A stretch of DNA of 64,000 nucleotides from NCBI GenBank assembly GCA_964597075.1, contig CAZQXC010000003.1, positions 1 to 64,000 of the forward strand, written 5' to 3'. A program made the translations under genes and the position numbers. Shown here one piece after another: positions 1-8,310 of this stretch. Each line of letters opens with the position of its first letter. Within the stretch, counting starts at the first letter, position 1. This stretch comes from UBA2336 sp964597075. GTDB lineage: Bacteria > Bacteroidota > Bacteroidia > Cytophagales > Cyclobacteriaceae. The notes below the pieces were generated by a model. The model worked only from the letters and a program-made list of their open reading frames with translations, made no database searches and was not told where the DNA came from.

Positions 1-305
1 TGAATAGCTTCCGGAAACAATGTAATGCTATTGTTTTCGATGCTTCGGTAGTCTACCAGGTTACGGATCATGTCCAATCCGTCAGCCACCACGATGTGCA
101 TTTTTTCCAGGAAGTTCTTTTGTTCATCAGTAAAATTATTGGGGTCCATTTGCAGTAACTGAACCAACGCATAAATCCGGTTAAGGGGCGATTTAATATC
201 GTGCGATACAATACTGATCAGCTTCTGCTTTTCCTGCTGAAGCGCTTCGAGTTGCCGGAGCAAATCAACAGGATCCAATAACGAGTGGTTTTCCGATTCA
301 GTCAT
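1..305 (-). CDS. sensor histidine kinase, N-terminal part (runs off the window)
   Basis: Reading leftwards from an ATG at 305-303, the frame stays open to base 1, giving about 101 residues. After a short helical, charged lead comes IVSHDIKSPLNRIY, the H-box of a HisKA dimerisation/phosphoacceptor domain (His near residue 44), followed by the second helix of the hairpin, which ends in the RNLVDYRSIEN region that normally precedes the ATPase domain. No sensor domain or membrane helix precedes the H-box, so this kinase is probably cytoplasmic, or the accessory part of a system whose input lies elsewhere. The catalytic ATP-binding domain lies outside the window. The family assignment is firm; the signal it responds to cannot be inferred. 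Confidence 0.85.
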   Translation of the reverse strand, partial: MTESENHSLLDPVDLLRQLEALQQEKQKLISIVSHDIKSPLNRIYALVQLLQMDPNNFTDEQKNFLEKMHIVVADGLDMIRNLVDYRSIENNSITLFPEAI

Positions 306-344
306 AGTGAAGAGGAAAGTTAAAAACTTCCGGTAGATTCTGTA

Positions 345-845
345 TCAGAGGCGAATACGGATTTCTTCTTTGTGGTTAACCGGCACAGAAAACGGCACAC
401 CCTTGTATTGCAGGCGTATAGTTCCTTTATAATGAATCTGAAATTTTTTACCGCCAATTACCGCAAACACAGCATCCAATAATCCAATTTCTTTCATGTT
501 CAGTTTTACTTCCAATGGAACGGTGAATTCTGAACGGGCCGGAACTTTCAACTTCATTTGTTGATCGATAACAGCGGCCTTTTTCCCATCTACAAACACC
601 TCCATGTCAATTTTCTTTACCGTCATGCGGATGTTGTTGGGGTTGTAAAGAATTGCATTGGCCTTGAGTAACGGATCGGATGTTGCATCAACAATAACAT
701 CTTTAATTTGCCTGAGCTGAACATCTTCTTTTGGCTTGCACCCCTGAATCATCAGGAGAAACACTAGAAAAATTAGCGAAAAGGCCCAACCCCTACGCAC
801 AACGAATAACCAATAACGAGTAACCTTATTTGAATACTGAATCAT
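345..845 (-). CDS. LEA type 2-like lipoprotein
   Basis: The 166-residue product starts with a basic, hydrophobic signal peptide ending in a lipobox (LLMIQGC, Cys36), so it should be a lipid-anchored periplasmic or outer-membrane-facing lipoprotein. The rest is a single beta-sandwich with the hallmarks of LEA14/WHy-type domains: the phrase LLKANAILYNPNNIRMTV (structured strands with an NPN turn), a VPARSEFTVPLEV strand and a C-terminal KGTIRLQYKGVPFSVPV strand. Such proteins are common and functionally undefined in Bacteroidota; envelope stress or desiccation roles are suggested only by analogy with plant LEA14. It lies 38 bp from the divergent oxygenase gene. It follows the same strand as the upstream kinase fragment, 39 bp apart, so co-transcription is possible. 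Confidence 0.75.
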   Translation of the reverse strand: MIQYSNKVTRYWLFVVRRGWAFSLIFLVFLLMIQGCKPKEDVQLRQIKDVIVDATSDPLLKANAILYNPNNIRMTVKKIDMEVFVDGKKAAVIDQQMKLKVPARSEFTVPLEVKLNMKEIGLLDAVFAVIGGKKFQIHYKGTIRLQYKGVPFSVPVNHKEEIRIRL

Positions 846-871
846 ACCTGTAAGTATAAATAATCTCTTCC

Positions 872-879
872 TAACTTTG
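872..879 (+). promoter_or_regulatory. TAnnTTTG promoter element of the 2OG oxygenase gene
   Basis: TAACTTTG fits the Bacteroidota -7 consensus TAnnTTTG exactly and ends 4 nt before the ATG at 884. With the usual distance from this element to the transcription start, the transcript would begin at or next to the start codon. I see no good -33 TTG at the expected distance, so the call rests on the -7 element alone. Confidence 0.45.
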
Positions 880-883
880 CTCC

Positions 884-1495
884 ATGAATTCCCACTTTGA
901 CGCTATTGCGGATGGCCTGGCTGAACAAGGATATGCTGTTATCGATCAATTTTTGAGCCAAGATGAGGTGATGGATATTTTACAGGTAAACGAATTTAAC
1001 GATAACCGTTTATTTAAGAAAGCAGGCATAGGCAACAGTCAATCCCTACAAATTCAGGAGGGTATTCGAGGAGATTACATTCAGTGGCTTGATAAAGGGA
1101 ATGCCGCACGGCCCGTTAAAGTTTACCTGGATAAACTTGACGCACTTACCCGGTTTTTAAATCAAGCCTTGTTTTTAAGCCTGAAAGATTTTGAAGTACA
1201 CATTGCCCGGTACCCGGTGGGTACTTTTTATAAGCGACACCTGGATCAGTTTAAGCAAGATGATCACCGTAAGCTCTCCGTGATCTGTTACCTGAATACC
1301 CATTGGAAGGAACAACACGGTGGCCAGTTGCGTATATATTTACCGCAGAAATCAGTAGATATTTTTCCGCATGCCGGACGTTTAGTTTGTTTTCGTTCCG
1401 ATCTGCTGGAACATGAAGTACTGCCCGCAACCCGGGAACGGGTAAGCATAACCGGCTGGATGCTTGATCGGCTGGCGGAGCTTAAGCACTTGTAA
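884..1495 (+). CDS. 2OG-Fe(II) oxygenase (prolyl hydroxylase-like)
   Basis: The 203-residue protein is a single double-stranded beta-helix dioxygenase of the SM-20/prolyl-4-hydroxylase type. The iron ligands are visible as HLD (His119, Asp121) and LEHEV (His177), and the 2-oxoglutarate-binding Arg is in RERVSITGW (Arg186). The family couples decarboxylation of 2-oxoglutarate to hydroxylation of a peptide side chain; the bacterial targets are mostly unknown, although EF-Tu and ribosomal proteins are known substrates of relatives. No signal peptide, so cytosolic. It is transcribed alone, divergent from the LEA-like lipoprotein gene, and is followed directly by a 92-bp inverted-repeat element. 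Confidence 0.88.
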   Translation: MNSHFDAIADGLAEQGYAVIDQFLSQDEVMDILQVNEFNDNRLFKKAGIGNSQSLQIQEGIRGDYIQWLDKGNAARPVKVYLDKLDALTRFLNQALFLSLKDFEVHIARYPVGTFYKRHLDQFKQDDHRKLSVICYLNTHWKEQHGGQLRIYLPQKSVDIFPHAGRLVCFRSDLLEHEVLPATRERVSITGWMLDRLAELKHL

Positions 1496-1498
1496 CCC

Positions 1499-1590
1499 GA
1501 AGCCATCTCAAAAATCTTTTGGTCATCGCGGTCAAATAAACCGCAATCCGGAATGGCGTATCTATAAGAAAGGATTGTTGAGATGGCTTC
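1499..1590. repeat. 92-bp element with 13-bp perfect terminal inverted repeats
   Basis: GAAGCCATCTCAA at 1499-1511 is matched exactly by its reverse complement at 1578-1590. The interior holds a smaller hairpin (GCGGT ... ACCGC near 1530-1546) and no coding potential. Length, terminal repeats and position immediately after a stop codon suggest a miniature inverted-repeat transposable element or an IS remnant. I do not see a target-site duplication, so mobility is an inference. Confidence 0.5.
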
Positions 1591-1659
1591 TAGCGCTTGC
1601 TGATTTTATTTTTGTAGATGGAGCGTTGGCTGGGACGCTTTACTAAAAGTTATAGACCA

Positions 1660-1923
1660 CTACGTCTGACTATATTTTTCAAGAACCCATTGTGAAACGG
1701 CTGCCAGGTATTCAGGTGAAAGGTCATCTTTATACATCTGACGAATGAATTCTACCCGGATTTCGCCTTCAGAAAAATTTGGATTTTGTGTTCTGATACG
1801 GTAATCAATTTGTTCATTTACTTCCTGGATTAGTTCCAGGCTGAGACGCATGCGCTCCTCTTGCGGTTTGGAGAACCAAATTTCCCGTTGCTTTTTTTTG
1901 ATATGATCAGGGGTATCGCTCAT
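1660..1923 (-). CDS. small protein paired with a nucleotidyltransferase
   Basis: The product has 87 residues, is strongly charged and predicted mostly helical (IKKKQREIWFSKPQEERMRL, then a long helix and a C-terminal SPEYLAAVSQWVLEKY helix). I do not recognise a named family. Its ATG overlaps the TGA of the upstream nucleotidyltransferase gene by the 4-bp ATGA arrangement, so the two are translationally coupled and probably act together. It lacks the Rx4-6H motif of HEPN toxins, so it is not an obvious HEPN partner of an MNT antitoxin. A toxin-antitoxin or accessory-subunit role is possible but is inferred only from size and coupling. Confidence 0.65.
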   Translation of the reverse strand: MSDTPDHIKKKQREIWFSKPQEERMRLSLELIQEVNEQIDYRIRTQNPNFSEGEIRVEFIRQMYKDDLSPEYLAAVSQWVLEKYSQT

Positions 1924-2447
1924 AACAGTCCAAAGGTAATGAGATTGAGCTCCTTAACCCACTTACTCAGATATGCCCCATCAACATTATTTTCCAACAA
2001 ACTTCTGATGTCTTCTTTTTGGCGGTCGCTTTGTATTTCCTGAATCCAAATCAGTTTGGAAAGAATCAAGTCTTCAAGAGAAACAACCCATGCCTCATGC
2101 CCAAAAAGTTTTTGCCTTGAACGTCTTTCAAACTCGGTTCTTCGAAAGAGGGAATTCTTTCTAATGACAAAATCTATTTTTAGTCCAGAGCGAGTGTCGA
2201 TAGCATTGAACATTCCTTTTCGTTGAAGTCCCTCTTCGACAGATGGTTTATGAAGATAAAATTGATCTTTAAATATATCGTAAAATGAATCGAGTGATTC
2301 CTCTGAAAGTTCAATTACAATATCGATATCACGGGTGGTTCTTCCCACTGTATAGATCAGCATGGCCATACTTCCAGACACCATATAGGGAATGTTTCTG
2401 GAGTCTAAAGCTGATGTAATCTCCTTATAAAGTTCAGTTACAGACAT
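1920..2447 (-). CDS. nucleotidyltransferase-fold protein (AbiEii/DUF6036-like)
   Basis: The 175-residue protein carries the polymerase-beta nucleotidyltransferase signature near its N-terminus: MVSGSMAMLIY followed by TTRDIDIVIEL, i.e. GS and DxD with the two metal-binding aspartates around residues 38-40. A later KIDFVIR supplies a plausible third acidic residue. This organisation matches the minimal nucleotidyltransferases found in AbiEii-type toxins and in many orphan two-gene modules. The C-terminal half (SLEDLILSKLIWIQ ... RQKEDIRSLL) is typical of DUF6036-like relatives. It is the first gene of a two-gene operon, overlapping the 87-residue gene by 4 bp. Substrate is unknown; tRNA or protein nucleotidylation would be family-consistent guesses. 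Confidence 0.78.
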   Translation of the reverse strand: MSVTELYKEITSALDSRNIPYMVSGSMAMLIYTVGRTTRDIDIVIELSEESLDSFYDIFKDQFYLHKPSVEEGLQRKGMFNAIDTRSGLKIDFVIRKNSLFRRTEFERRSRQKLFGHEAWVVSLEDLILSKLIWIQEIQSDRQKEDIRSLLENNVDGAYLSKWVKELNLITFGLL

Positions 2448-2498
2448 CTCTTGCCCAAATTACTTAATGTCTTCCACTTAGTTAGTCTGCCTGAAAGA

Positions 2499-4157
2499 TC
2501 ATTCTTTTATTGAAAACAGGGTGGGCCGCATATCTTCCCATTCGGTCGCCTCCTGGTATGCACGCGCCACCAACAGTGCAGCAGCCTCCCCATACAGTTT
2601 TCCTAAAAACGAGATGCTGGTGGGAGAACCTGCGTTGTTAAAACCATTCGGCACTACAACACAAGGATGCCCGGTTAAATTGGTGGTGAGTAATTGAGTG
2701 CCCCCAAAACTCGGACTTATAATGACATCAAAATCGTTGGTGACTTTATGGTACTCTTCAATGAGTTGCTGGCGAAGACGAGCTGCGTTTATATACTCTA
2801 CTGCAGGGATAAAGCGTGCCGTGCGAAACGTATTTGGCCACGCCCAGCGTAGTTGATTGGAGAGTAAACTGTCGCGATTGGATCGGGTGAGATCGTCAAA
2901 CGCAGCAGCCGCTTCGGCTGTTAACATTAAGCGTATAGCAGCTACCGGAAGGGAAGCGGGGAGTTCCAGTTCAACCAACTCAACACCAAGTGATTTAATT
3001 ACCTCAAGCGACTTTTGATCGTTTTCCTTGCTGGGATAGTTGGCTTCGAAGAGCGATTTCAAATACCCGACTTTCAATTTTTTAAGATCAGTCTTCGCAG
3101 TGTAATTGAATACGGAAGGTGTGGCACTTTTGTCCTTTTCGTCAGCACCATGAATGGCATCGAATACCAGGGCGGCATCAAAAGCCGATCGGCAGATAGG
3201 CCCAATCTTGTCCATGCTCCAGCTTAAGGCCATAGCACCGTGGCGGCTCACGGTACCATAAGTGGGTCTTAACCCACTGGCACCACACCGGGTAGAGGGC
3301 GAAACAATTGAGCCAAGTGTTTCAGTGCCGATTGAAAAGCCAACTAAACCGGCCACCGTTGCGGAGGCTGATCCGGCCGAAGAACCACTTGATCCCTGTT
3401 TCAGGTTCCAGGGGTTTTTGGTTACCCCACCATACCAGATATCCCCCAAGGCCAGAGCACCCATCGAAAGTTTCACAACAAGTATTGCTCCAGCCTCATC
3501 TAATCTTTTCACAACAGTAGCGGTGGTATTAATTTTTTGGTCGGCATAGGGTTCGGCACCCCAGGTTGTTTTGGTTCCCTCCACTGCTAATAGGTCTTTT
3601 ATGCCATAAGGAATGCCGTGCAGGGGTCCACGGTAATTTCCTTTGGCAATTTCTTCATCGGCTTTCCTTGCATGAGCCAGAGCACGTTCTTCAAGAATAG
3701 AAACAACACATTGTAACGTGTCGCCATACTTTTTCAGTCGGTTGAGATAAAGTTGCGTTAATTCAACCGATGTTATTTTTTTTGATTTTATCAACACAGC
3801 AAGCTTATAAACCGGGAAAAAAGCGAGCTCCTCTTTATTAGCAGGCAGGGCTACTTCTTTTGGCAGCCCCCAGTCAATCGGTTTCTGTAGCGTTTCTTTT
3901 TTAAATCCGGAAGGTACCGGATCAAACCACAGCGACATGGGTATATGGTTTTGCAATGTGTATTGATGGAGGGCTTGTATGGATTGCTGATAGTCGCGAA
4001 GCCCTTGCAGCAAAGAATCGCGTTCAGCCTGGGTAAAGGTTAAATTATAAAAGGCCTCAATTTCGGCCGTGGGGTGTGTTGATTGCGCTGGCAGTACCGA
4101 TACAAAAAAAGTAAATGCAACTGTAGAAAAAACCCCGTAAATTGAAATCAGTTTCAT
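2499..4157 (-). CDS. exported amidase-signature hydrolase
   Basis: The 552-residue enzyme belongs to the amidase-signature family and cleaves C-N amide bonds through a Ser-cisSer-Lys triad. Visible are GIPYGIKDLL (Lys187), the glycine/serine-rich loop QGSSGSSAGSASA (cis-Ser about 260) and ETLGSIVSPS (nucleophile Ser283). A signal peptide (about 25 residues, cleaved near LPAQS) places it in the periplasm or outside, unlike the cytosolic GatA subunit, and the extra N-terminal region of about 100 residues also separates it from GatA. The substrate cannot be read from sequence. It is monocistronic, divergent from the DinB-family gene. Confidence 0.9.
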   Translation of the reverse strand: MKLISIYGVFSTVAFTFFVSVLPAQSTHPTAEIEAFYNLTFTQAERDSLLQGLRDYQQSIQALHQYTLQNHIPMSLWFDPVPSGFKKETLQKPIDWGLPKEVALPANKEELAFFPVYKLAVLIKSKKITSVELTQLYLNRLKKYGDTLQCVVSILEERALAHARKADEEIAKGNYRGPLHGIPYGIKDLLAVEGTKTTWGAEPYADQKINTTATVVKRLDEAGAILVVKLSMGALALGDIWYGGVTKNPWNLKQGSSGSSAGSASATVAGLVGFSIGTETLGSIVSPSTRCGASGLRPTYGTVSRHGAMALSWSMDKIGPICRSAFDAALVFDAIHGADEKDKSATPSVFNYTAKTDLKKLKVGYLKSLFEANYPSKENDQKSLEVIKSLGVELVELELPASLPVAAIRLMLTAEAAAAFDDLTRSNRDSLLSNQLRWAWPNTFRTARFIPAVEYINAARLRQQLIEEYHKVTNDFDVIISPSFGGTQLLTTNLTGHPCVVVPNGFNNAGSPTSISFLGKLYGEAAALLVARAYQEATEWEDMRPTLFSIKE

Positions 4158-4264
4158 ATGTTAAAATTTTTAGGTTAGCAACACGTGGAATGACTTGGCT
4201 TACTGTCCCGCCTTTTGGTGAATTTTGAGTAGGGCCCTTCCATGTGATTATTTTTCTCCAAGGT

Positions 4265-4735
4265 ATGAAGGAATATTTTTTAAAGCTTTACCGATATAAT
4301 GCGTGGGCTAATGCGCGTGTATTAGGTGCTATACAGCAACAAAAGGTAGCCGATGATAAGATTCTGACCCTTATGAGTCATGTGTTAACGGCACAATTGA
4401 TTTGGCTGCATCGGATTATGATTTTGCCACTGCCCGACCTGGAGTTGTGGAAGCAGTACACGCTTGATCAGCTAATTGAAATGAGCGAAGAAGCATCTGA
4501 TCGTTGGTTGCACTACATTGCGGAGCACGATAGTTTTGATACTATGCTGCGCTACAATAATTACATAGGGCATTCATATGAAAACAAGGTAGAGAATATT
4601 ATGATCCACCTGGTTAATCATGGTACCTATCATCGTGGACAGGTAGCCTTGTTGATGCGTGAGCGGGGGCATGAGCCGATCAATACTGATTTTATTACAT
4701 ACGACAGAGTAAGCACGGGTCAGTTGAAGGCCTGA
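4265..4735 (+). CDS. DinB-family metal-dependent four-helix protein
   Basis: From the ATG at 4265 the product is about 156 residues. It shows the DinB/YfiT four-helix bundle: the opening LYRYNAWANARVL helix, a His in LMSHVLTAQLIWLHR (His39) and the paired HLVNHGTYHRGQ (His119, His123). These three histidines form the usual metal site. Relatives act as thiol-dependent transferases or damage-responsive proteins of unknown reaction. An ATG at 4244 would add seven residues before MKEYF; the later start gives the normal family N-terminus and is preferred. No signal peptide. Stands 48 bp before the dienelactone hydrolase gene and could share its transcript. Confidence 0.85.
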   Translation: MKEYFLKLYRYNAWANARVLGAIQQQKVADDKILTLMSHVLTAQLIWLHRIMILPLPDLELWKQYTLDQLIEMSEEASDRWLHYIAEHDSFDTMLRYNNYIGHSYENKVENIMIHLVNHGTYHRGQVALLMRERGHEPINTDFITYDRVSTGQLKA

Positions 4736-4782
4736 ACAAAAGCCACCATAACTGGTTTATCGACAACTAAACAATCATAACG

Positions 4783-5625
4783 ATGAAGAAAATCAATTTA
4801 CTTTTGCTGCTATGTTTTATGGCGATGATCGCCTGGGCGCAGGATGGCATTACCATTTGTCACACACCGGCTACCGAGAAGTTTGCGCTCTTCGCTTCCA
4901 ACAAAGATTTTAGTAGGACTCATGCTGATCCCCTTCCGTATACACACCAGAGTTCCGTTGGGAAGATGATCACCTTTAAAACGCCTGATGGCAAAGAGGC
5001 CAATGGATATTTACTTTCAGCTAAATCAAAAACCAACAATTGGATTTTTGTTTTTCAGGAGTGGTGGGGATTAAACGATCACATAAAGCGGGAAGCCGAA
5101 GAATTATATAACGACTTAGGCAATGTAAATGTACTGGCCATTGATATGTACGATGGTAAAGTTACAGATAAGCGTGAAGAGGCCGGTCAGTTGATGGGCG
5201 CATTTAAACAAGAGCGAGGTAACGCCATTGTTCAAGGCGCAGTGAGTTATGCCGGAAAAGATGCCAAAATTGGAACGGTAGGCTGGTGCTTTGGTGGTGG
5301 GCAGTCCTTGCAGGCTGCATTAACAGCTGGCAAACAAGCTGTAGCCGCTGTGATGTATTACGGCATGCCGGAAGAAAATGTTGATCGGTTGAAAACCTTA
5401 AACTGCGATGTGCTGAACATCTGGCCCACGCAGGATCAATGGATCAACAAAGCGGTTATGGATAAGTTTGAAGCCAACATGAAGGCGGCTGGTAAAAGCC
5501 TGACGATAAAAGCATATGATGCAGACCATGCTTTCGCCAATCCGAGCAATCCCAAGCACAATAAGGAATTTACAGCCGATGCGCATAAAAATACCCTTGA
5601 GTTTTTTAAGGCACGGTTGAAATAG
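4783..5625 (+). CDS. exported dienelactone hydrolase-family protein
   Basis: The 280-residue alpha/beta hydrolase has a signal peptide (MKKINLLLLLCFMAMIAWAQ) and an N-terminal extension before the hydrolase fold. The catalytic Cys of the dienelactone hydrolase group is seen in VGWCFGGG (Cys169), with Asp218 (PTQDQW) and His249 (DADHAF) completing the triad. The family hydrolyses lactones or esters; an exported form is common in Bacteroidota, without a known substrate. A strong intrinsic terminator follows at 5646-5678. Whether it belongs with the preceding DinB gene functionally is unclear. Confidence 0.88.
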   Translation: MKKINLLLLLCFMAMIAWAQDGITICHTPATEKFALFASNKDFSRTHADPLPYTHQSSVGKMITFKTPDGKEANGYLLSAKSKTNNWIFVFQEWWGLNDHIKREAEELYNDLGNVNVLAIDMYDGKVTDKREEAGQLMGAFKQERGNAIVQGAVSYAGKDAKIGTVGWCFGGGQSLQAALTAGKQAVAAVMYYGMPEENVDRLKTLNCDVLNIWPTQDQWINKAVMDKFEANMKAAGKSLTIKAYDADHAFANPSNPKHNKEFTADAHKNTLEFFKARLK

Positions 5626-5645
5626 AAGGTAATTTTAACATCAGG

Positions 5646-5678
5646 AAAAGCCTGCTTAAGTTAATTAGCGGGCTTTTT
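5646..5678 (+). terminator. intrinsic terminator after the dienelactone hydrolase gene
   Basis: AAAAGCCTGC (5646-5655) pairs with GCGGGCTTTT (5668-5677) through one G-U pair, leaving a 12-nt loop and a run of T. The A-rich upstream arm means it could also work on the other strand. Confidence 0.7.
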
Positions 5679-5760
5679 CATTTTCCGGATTACCACTCAA
5701 AACATTGTTCGCGGAAATGTAACCAGTAAGTGGTAAGTTTAATCTATAACCTAAAATCGT

Positions 5761-7773
5761 ATGAGAAAATCATTTTTATTGATCGTGTTGTGCTTTATTG
5801 TTGCCGGAAACCTGGAAGCACAAAGTGTAACGAAACTTCGCCTCGAGCAATCGCTCGATATGGAAACCGTAGCAGATCCACAACTTTCACCAGACGGATC
5901 GGAAATCGTGTATGCACGTACATGGATTGACAAAATGAACGATAAACGGGAAACCGATTTATGGATCATGAGCACGAATGGATCAAAAAATCGCTTTCTG
6001 ATTAAAGGAGGTTCACCGAGATGGTCGCCAGACGGAACGCGCATTGCTTATACTGCATCCGGTGACCCAAAGGGAACGCAGATTTTTATAAAGTATAAAG
6101 GCACGGAGGGTAGCACGCAAATTACACGATTGGAAAAATCTCCTTCGAATATTACCTGGTCGCCCGATGGTCAGCAAATTGCTTTCACGATGATCGTGCC
6201 TGCAAAAAATCCCTGGCCTGTTAAAATTCCCGGTAAACCCGAAGGGGCAAAGTGGACAGAAGAACCCAAGTTTATAAAAAATCTTGTTTATCGCAGAGAC
6301 CGAGTTGGATTTTTAGAAGAAGGGTACGTACATATATTTACCGTGCCGGCAGGTGGTGGCACACCGCGTCAGGTAACGCAAGGCGATTGGGACCATGGCA
6401 CCTCCGGAATTTCCTGGACGCGCGATGGAAAGGAAATTGTATTCAGCAGTTTGCGCATACCGGAAGCAGAATATGCTTATCGAGAATCAGAAATTTATGC
6501 GGTTACAGTATCAACCGGTGTTGTGCGTCAACTCACTACACGCAAAGGTCCTGATTACGCACCTGTGGTTTCGCCTGATGGCAAAATGGTGGCCTATGTT
6601 GGTTACGACTGGACAGATGATACCTATCGTGATTCACAACTTTACCTGATGAATATTGATGGTACAGGGCACCGCTCGTTAACGGCAAGTCTGGATCGAA
6701 GCCCAGGGGGATTATTATGGGCAGCGGATAATTCGGGCGTGTATTTCAACGCACAAAATGAAGGCAGCAGTAATTTTTATTTCGCCCCGGTTAAAGGAAA
6801 TGTAAAGCAGGTAACTCAAGGCAAGCAAATGCTTGCGGTTAACGGCCTGACAGCGCAAGGAGTGGTTGTAGGTACGCTTGCAGACTCAAAAAATCCTGGT
6901 GATGTTGCCAGTTTCACCATTGCAAATCCAAAGCCTGTGCGCTTGACTAATGTTAATGAGGATGTGCTGGGCACCGTGCAGCTTGGTGAGGTAGAAGAAA
7001 TATGGTATACGTCTGTCGATGATTATAAAATTCAGGGCTGGATTGTAAAGCCACCGGATTTTGATCCGAAGAAAAAGTATCCGCTCATATTGGTAATTCA
7101 TGGCGGACCGCATGCCATGTATAACCTCGCCTTTAATTTTACATGGCAACATCACGCTGCGGAAGGATATGTTGTTTTGTATACTAACCCACGCGGCTCA
7201 ACCGGTTATGGCAGTGCCTTTGCAAATGCTATAAAGAACGCCTATCCCGATAAGGATTATGATGATCTGATGAAAGGCGTAGACGAAGTAATCAAACGTG
7301 GTTACATTGATGACCGCAACCTTTTTGTGTACGGAGGAAGTGGCGGAGGAGTACTAACCTCATGGATCGTTGGCCACACGGACAGGTTTGCGGCAGCCTC
7401 GGTAAACTTCCCGGTTACGAATTGGCTTTCATTTGTGGGAACGACCGATGGTGTGAGCTGGTATAAGAATTTTGCAAAATATCCGTGGGAAGATCCTTCC
7501 GAACATTTAAAACGTTCATCGTTGATGTATGTAGGGAATGTAAAAACACCCACCATGCTGATGTGTGGAGTAAATGATTTGCGCACGCCCATTTCGCAAA
7601 CGGAAGAATACTATTCGGCTTTAAAAGTGTTGAAAGTACCCACAGTAATGATTCGCTTTAATGAAGAATTTCATGGCACTTCATCCAAGCCTTCAAATTA
7701 TTTGCGTACACAGCAATACCTGTATTATTGGTTCAATCAACATAAGCGTAACGGACCTACGGCAAGTAAGTAA
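5761..7773 (+). CDS. S9-family prolyl oligopeptidase-like serine peptidase
   Basis: The 670-residue exported peptidase (signal peptide of about 20 residues ending near NLEAQS) has a seven-bladed beta-propeller N-terminal half. Repeated PD40/TolB-like strands are visible (QLSPDGSEIVY, RWSPDGTRIAY, TWSPDGQQIAF, VVSPDGKMVAY). The C-terminal alpha/beta hydrolase has the triad Ser527 in YGGSGGGV, Asp606 in GVNDLRTP and His638 in EEFHGTS. This is the arrangement of acylaminoacyl-peptidase and dipeptidyl-peptidase relatives, which trim short peptides entering through the propeller. It probably contributes to periplasmic peptide scavenging. The gene is flanked by a terminator upstream and a hairpin downstream. 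Confidence 0.93.
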   Translation: MRKSFLLIVLCFIVAGNLEAQSVTKLRLEQSLDMETVADPQLSPDGSEIVYARTWIDKMNDKRETDLWIMSTNGSKNRFLIKGGSPRWSPDGTRIAYTASGDPKGTQIFIKYKGTEGSTQITRLEKSPSNITWSPDGQQIAFTMIVPAKNPWPVKIPGKPEGAKWTEEPKFIKNLVYRRDRVGFLEEGYVHIFTVPAGGGTPRQVTQGDWDHGTSGISWTRDGKEIVFSSLRIPEAEYAYRESEIYAVTVSTGVVRQLTTRKGPDYAPVVSPDGKMVAYVGYDWTDDTYRDSQLYLMNIDGTGHRSLTASLDRSPGGLLWAADNSGVYFNAQNEGSSNFYFAPVKGNVKQVTQGKQMLAVNGLTAQGVVVGTLADSKNPGDVASFTIANPKPVRLTNVNEDVLGTVQLGEVEEIWYTSVDDYKIQGWIVKPPDFDPKKKYPLILVIHGGPHAMYNLAFNFTWQHHAAEGYVVLYTNPRGSTGYGSAFANAIKNAYPDKDYDDLMKGVDEVIKRGYIDDRNLFVYGGSGGGVLTSWIVGHTDRFAAASVNFPVTNWLSFVGTTDGVSWYKNFAKYPWEDPSEHLKRSSLMYVGNVKTPTMLMCGVNDLRTPISQTEEYYSALKVLKVPTVMIRFNEEFHGTSSKPSNYLRTQQYLYYWFNQHKRNGPTASK

Positions 7774-7788
7774 TTATGATTCATGATG

Positions 7789-7813
7789 GACAGTTGACAA
7801 ATCGTTAATTGTC
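7789..7813. terminator. hairpin between convergent genes
   Basis: GACAGTTGAC (7789-7798) and GTTAATTGTC (7804-7813) form a 10-bp stem (two G-U pairs) with a 5-nt loop in the space between the peptidase and the convergent CBS gene. No clear T-run follows, so termination is a guess. Confidence 0.35.
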
Positions 7814-7835
7814 TATCTTCAATCTAAAATTTAAA

Positions 7836-8261
7836 TTAATACTGTTCTAGCATATACCGGATCACATCGGTGGTGGTGACTATGCCCACCAATTTGCTTT
7901 CGTCATCATCCGCCACTACAGGCAACGCGTGAAATTCTTCTTTTGAAAGTATTTCAGCCACCGCTTTAATCGTATCGGATTCTTTTACCGCACGTGGTTT
8001 GTGCGACATCACCTGGCCAATGCTAAGCATATCAAAGACAGCGTCATCAACATCGCCTTCTCCGGCAAACAGTCCGCTGAAGGTTAGCCGGTTAACATCC
8101 GTTTTGCTAAGCATACCCACGAGTTGTGTGCCGTGCACTACTGGCAGGTGGCGTATGTGGTGCTTACGGATAAGTTTATTGGCATTGATCAGGGTGTCAT
8201 CTAACTGCGCTGCCACAACATTTTTTGTCATGATGGTACTCACGGGTTCTCGCTTTTTCAT
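7836..8261 (-). CDS. tandem CBS-domain protein
   Basis: The 141-residue protein consists of two CBS motifs with little else: VSTIMTKNVVAAQLDDTL ... HIRHLPVV and QVMSHKPRAVKESDTI ... FHALPVV, each followed by the LVGM(L/V)S or LVGIVTT strand. Such stand-alone pairs fold as a Bateman module that binds adenosine nucleotides and reports energy state to a partner protein. No signal peptide or extra domain is present. Just upstream (8311-8347) lie two palindromes of the Crp/Fnr type, suggesting redox or nutritional control. Nearest neighbours are a peptidase and an acyl-CoA synthetase, neither an obvious partner. Confidence 0.9.
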   Translation of the reverse strand: MKKREPVSTIMTKNVVAAQLDDTLINANKLIRKHHIRHLPVVHGTQLVGMLSKTDVNRLTFSGLFAGEGDVDDAVFDMLSIGQVMSHKPRAVKESDTIKAVAEILSKEEFHALPVVADDDESKLVGIVTTTDVIRYMLEQY

Positions 8262-8310
8262 GGCTCTCTGATTTAGTATCTCAAAGTACCATAGAACCTA
8301 ATAAAACCAT

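Noticed and set aside
1660..2447. MNT-HEPN toxin-antitoxin pair
   Set aside because: The 87-residue partner lacks the Rx4-6H motif and the usual HEPN length, so only a generic module is claimed.
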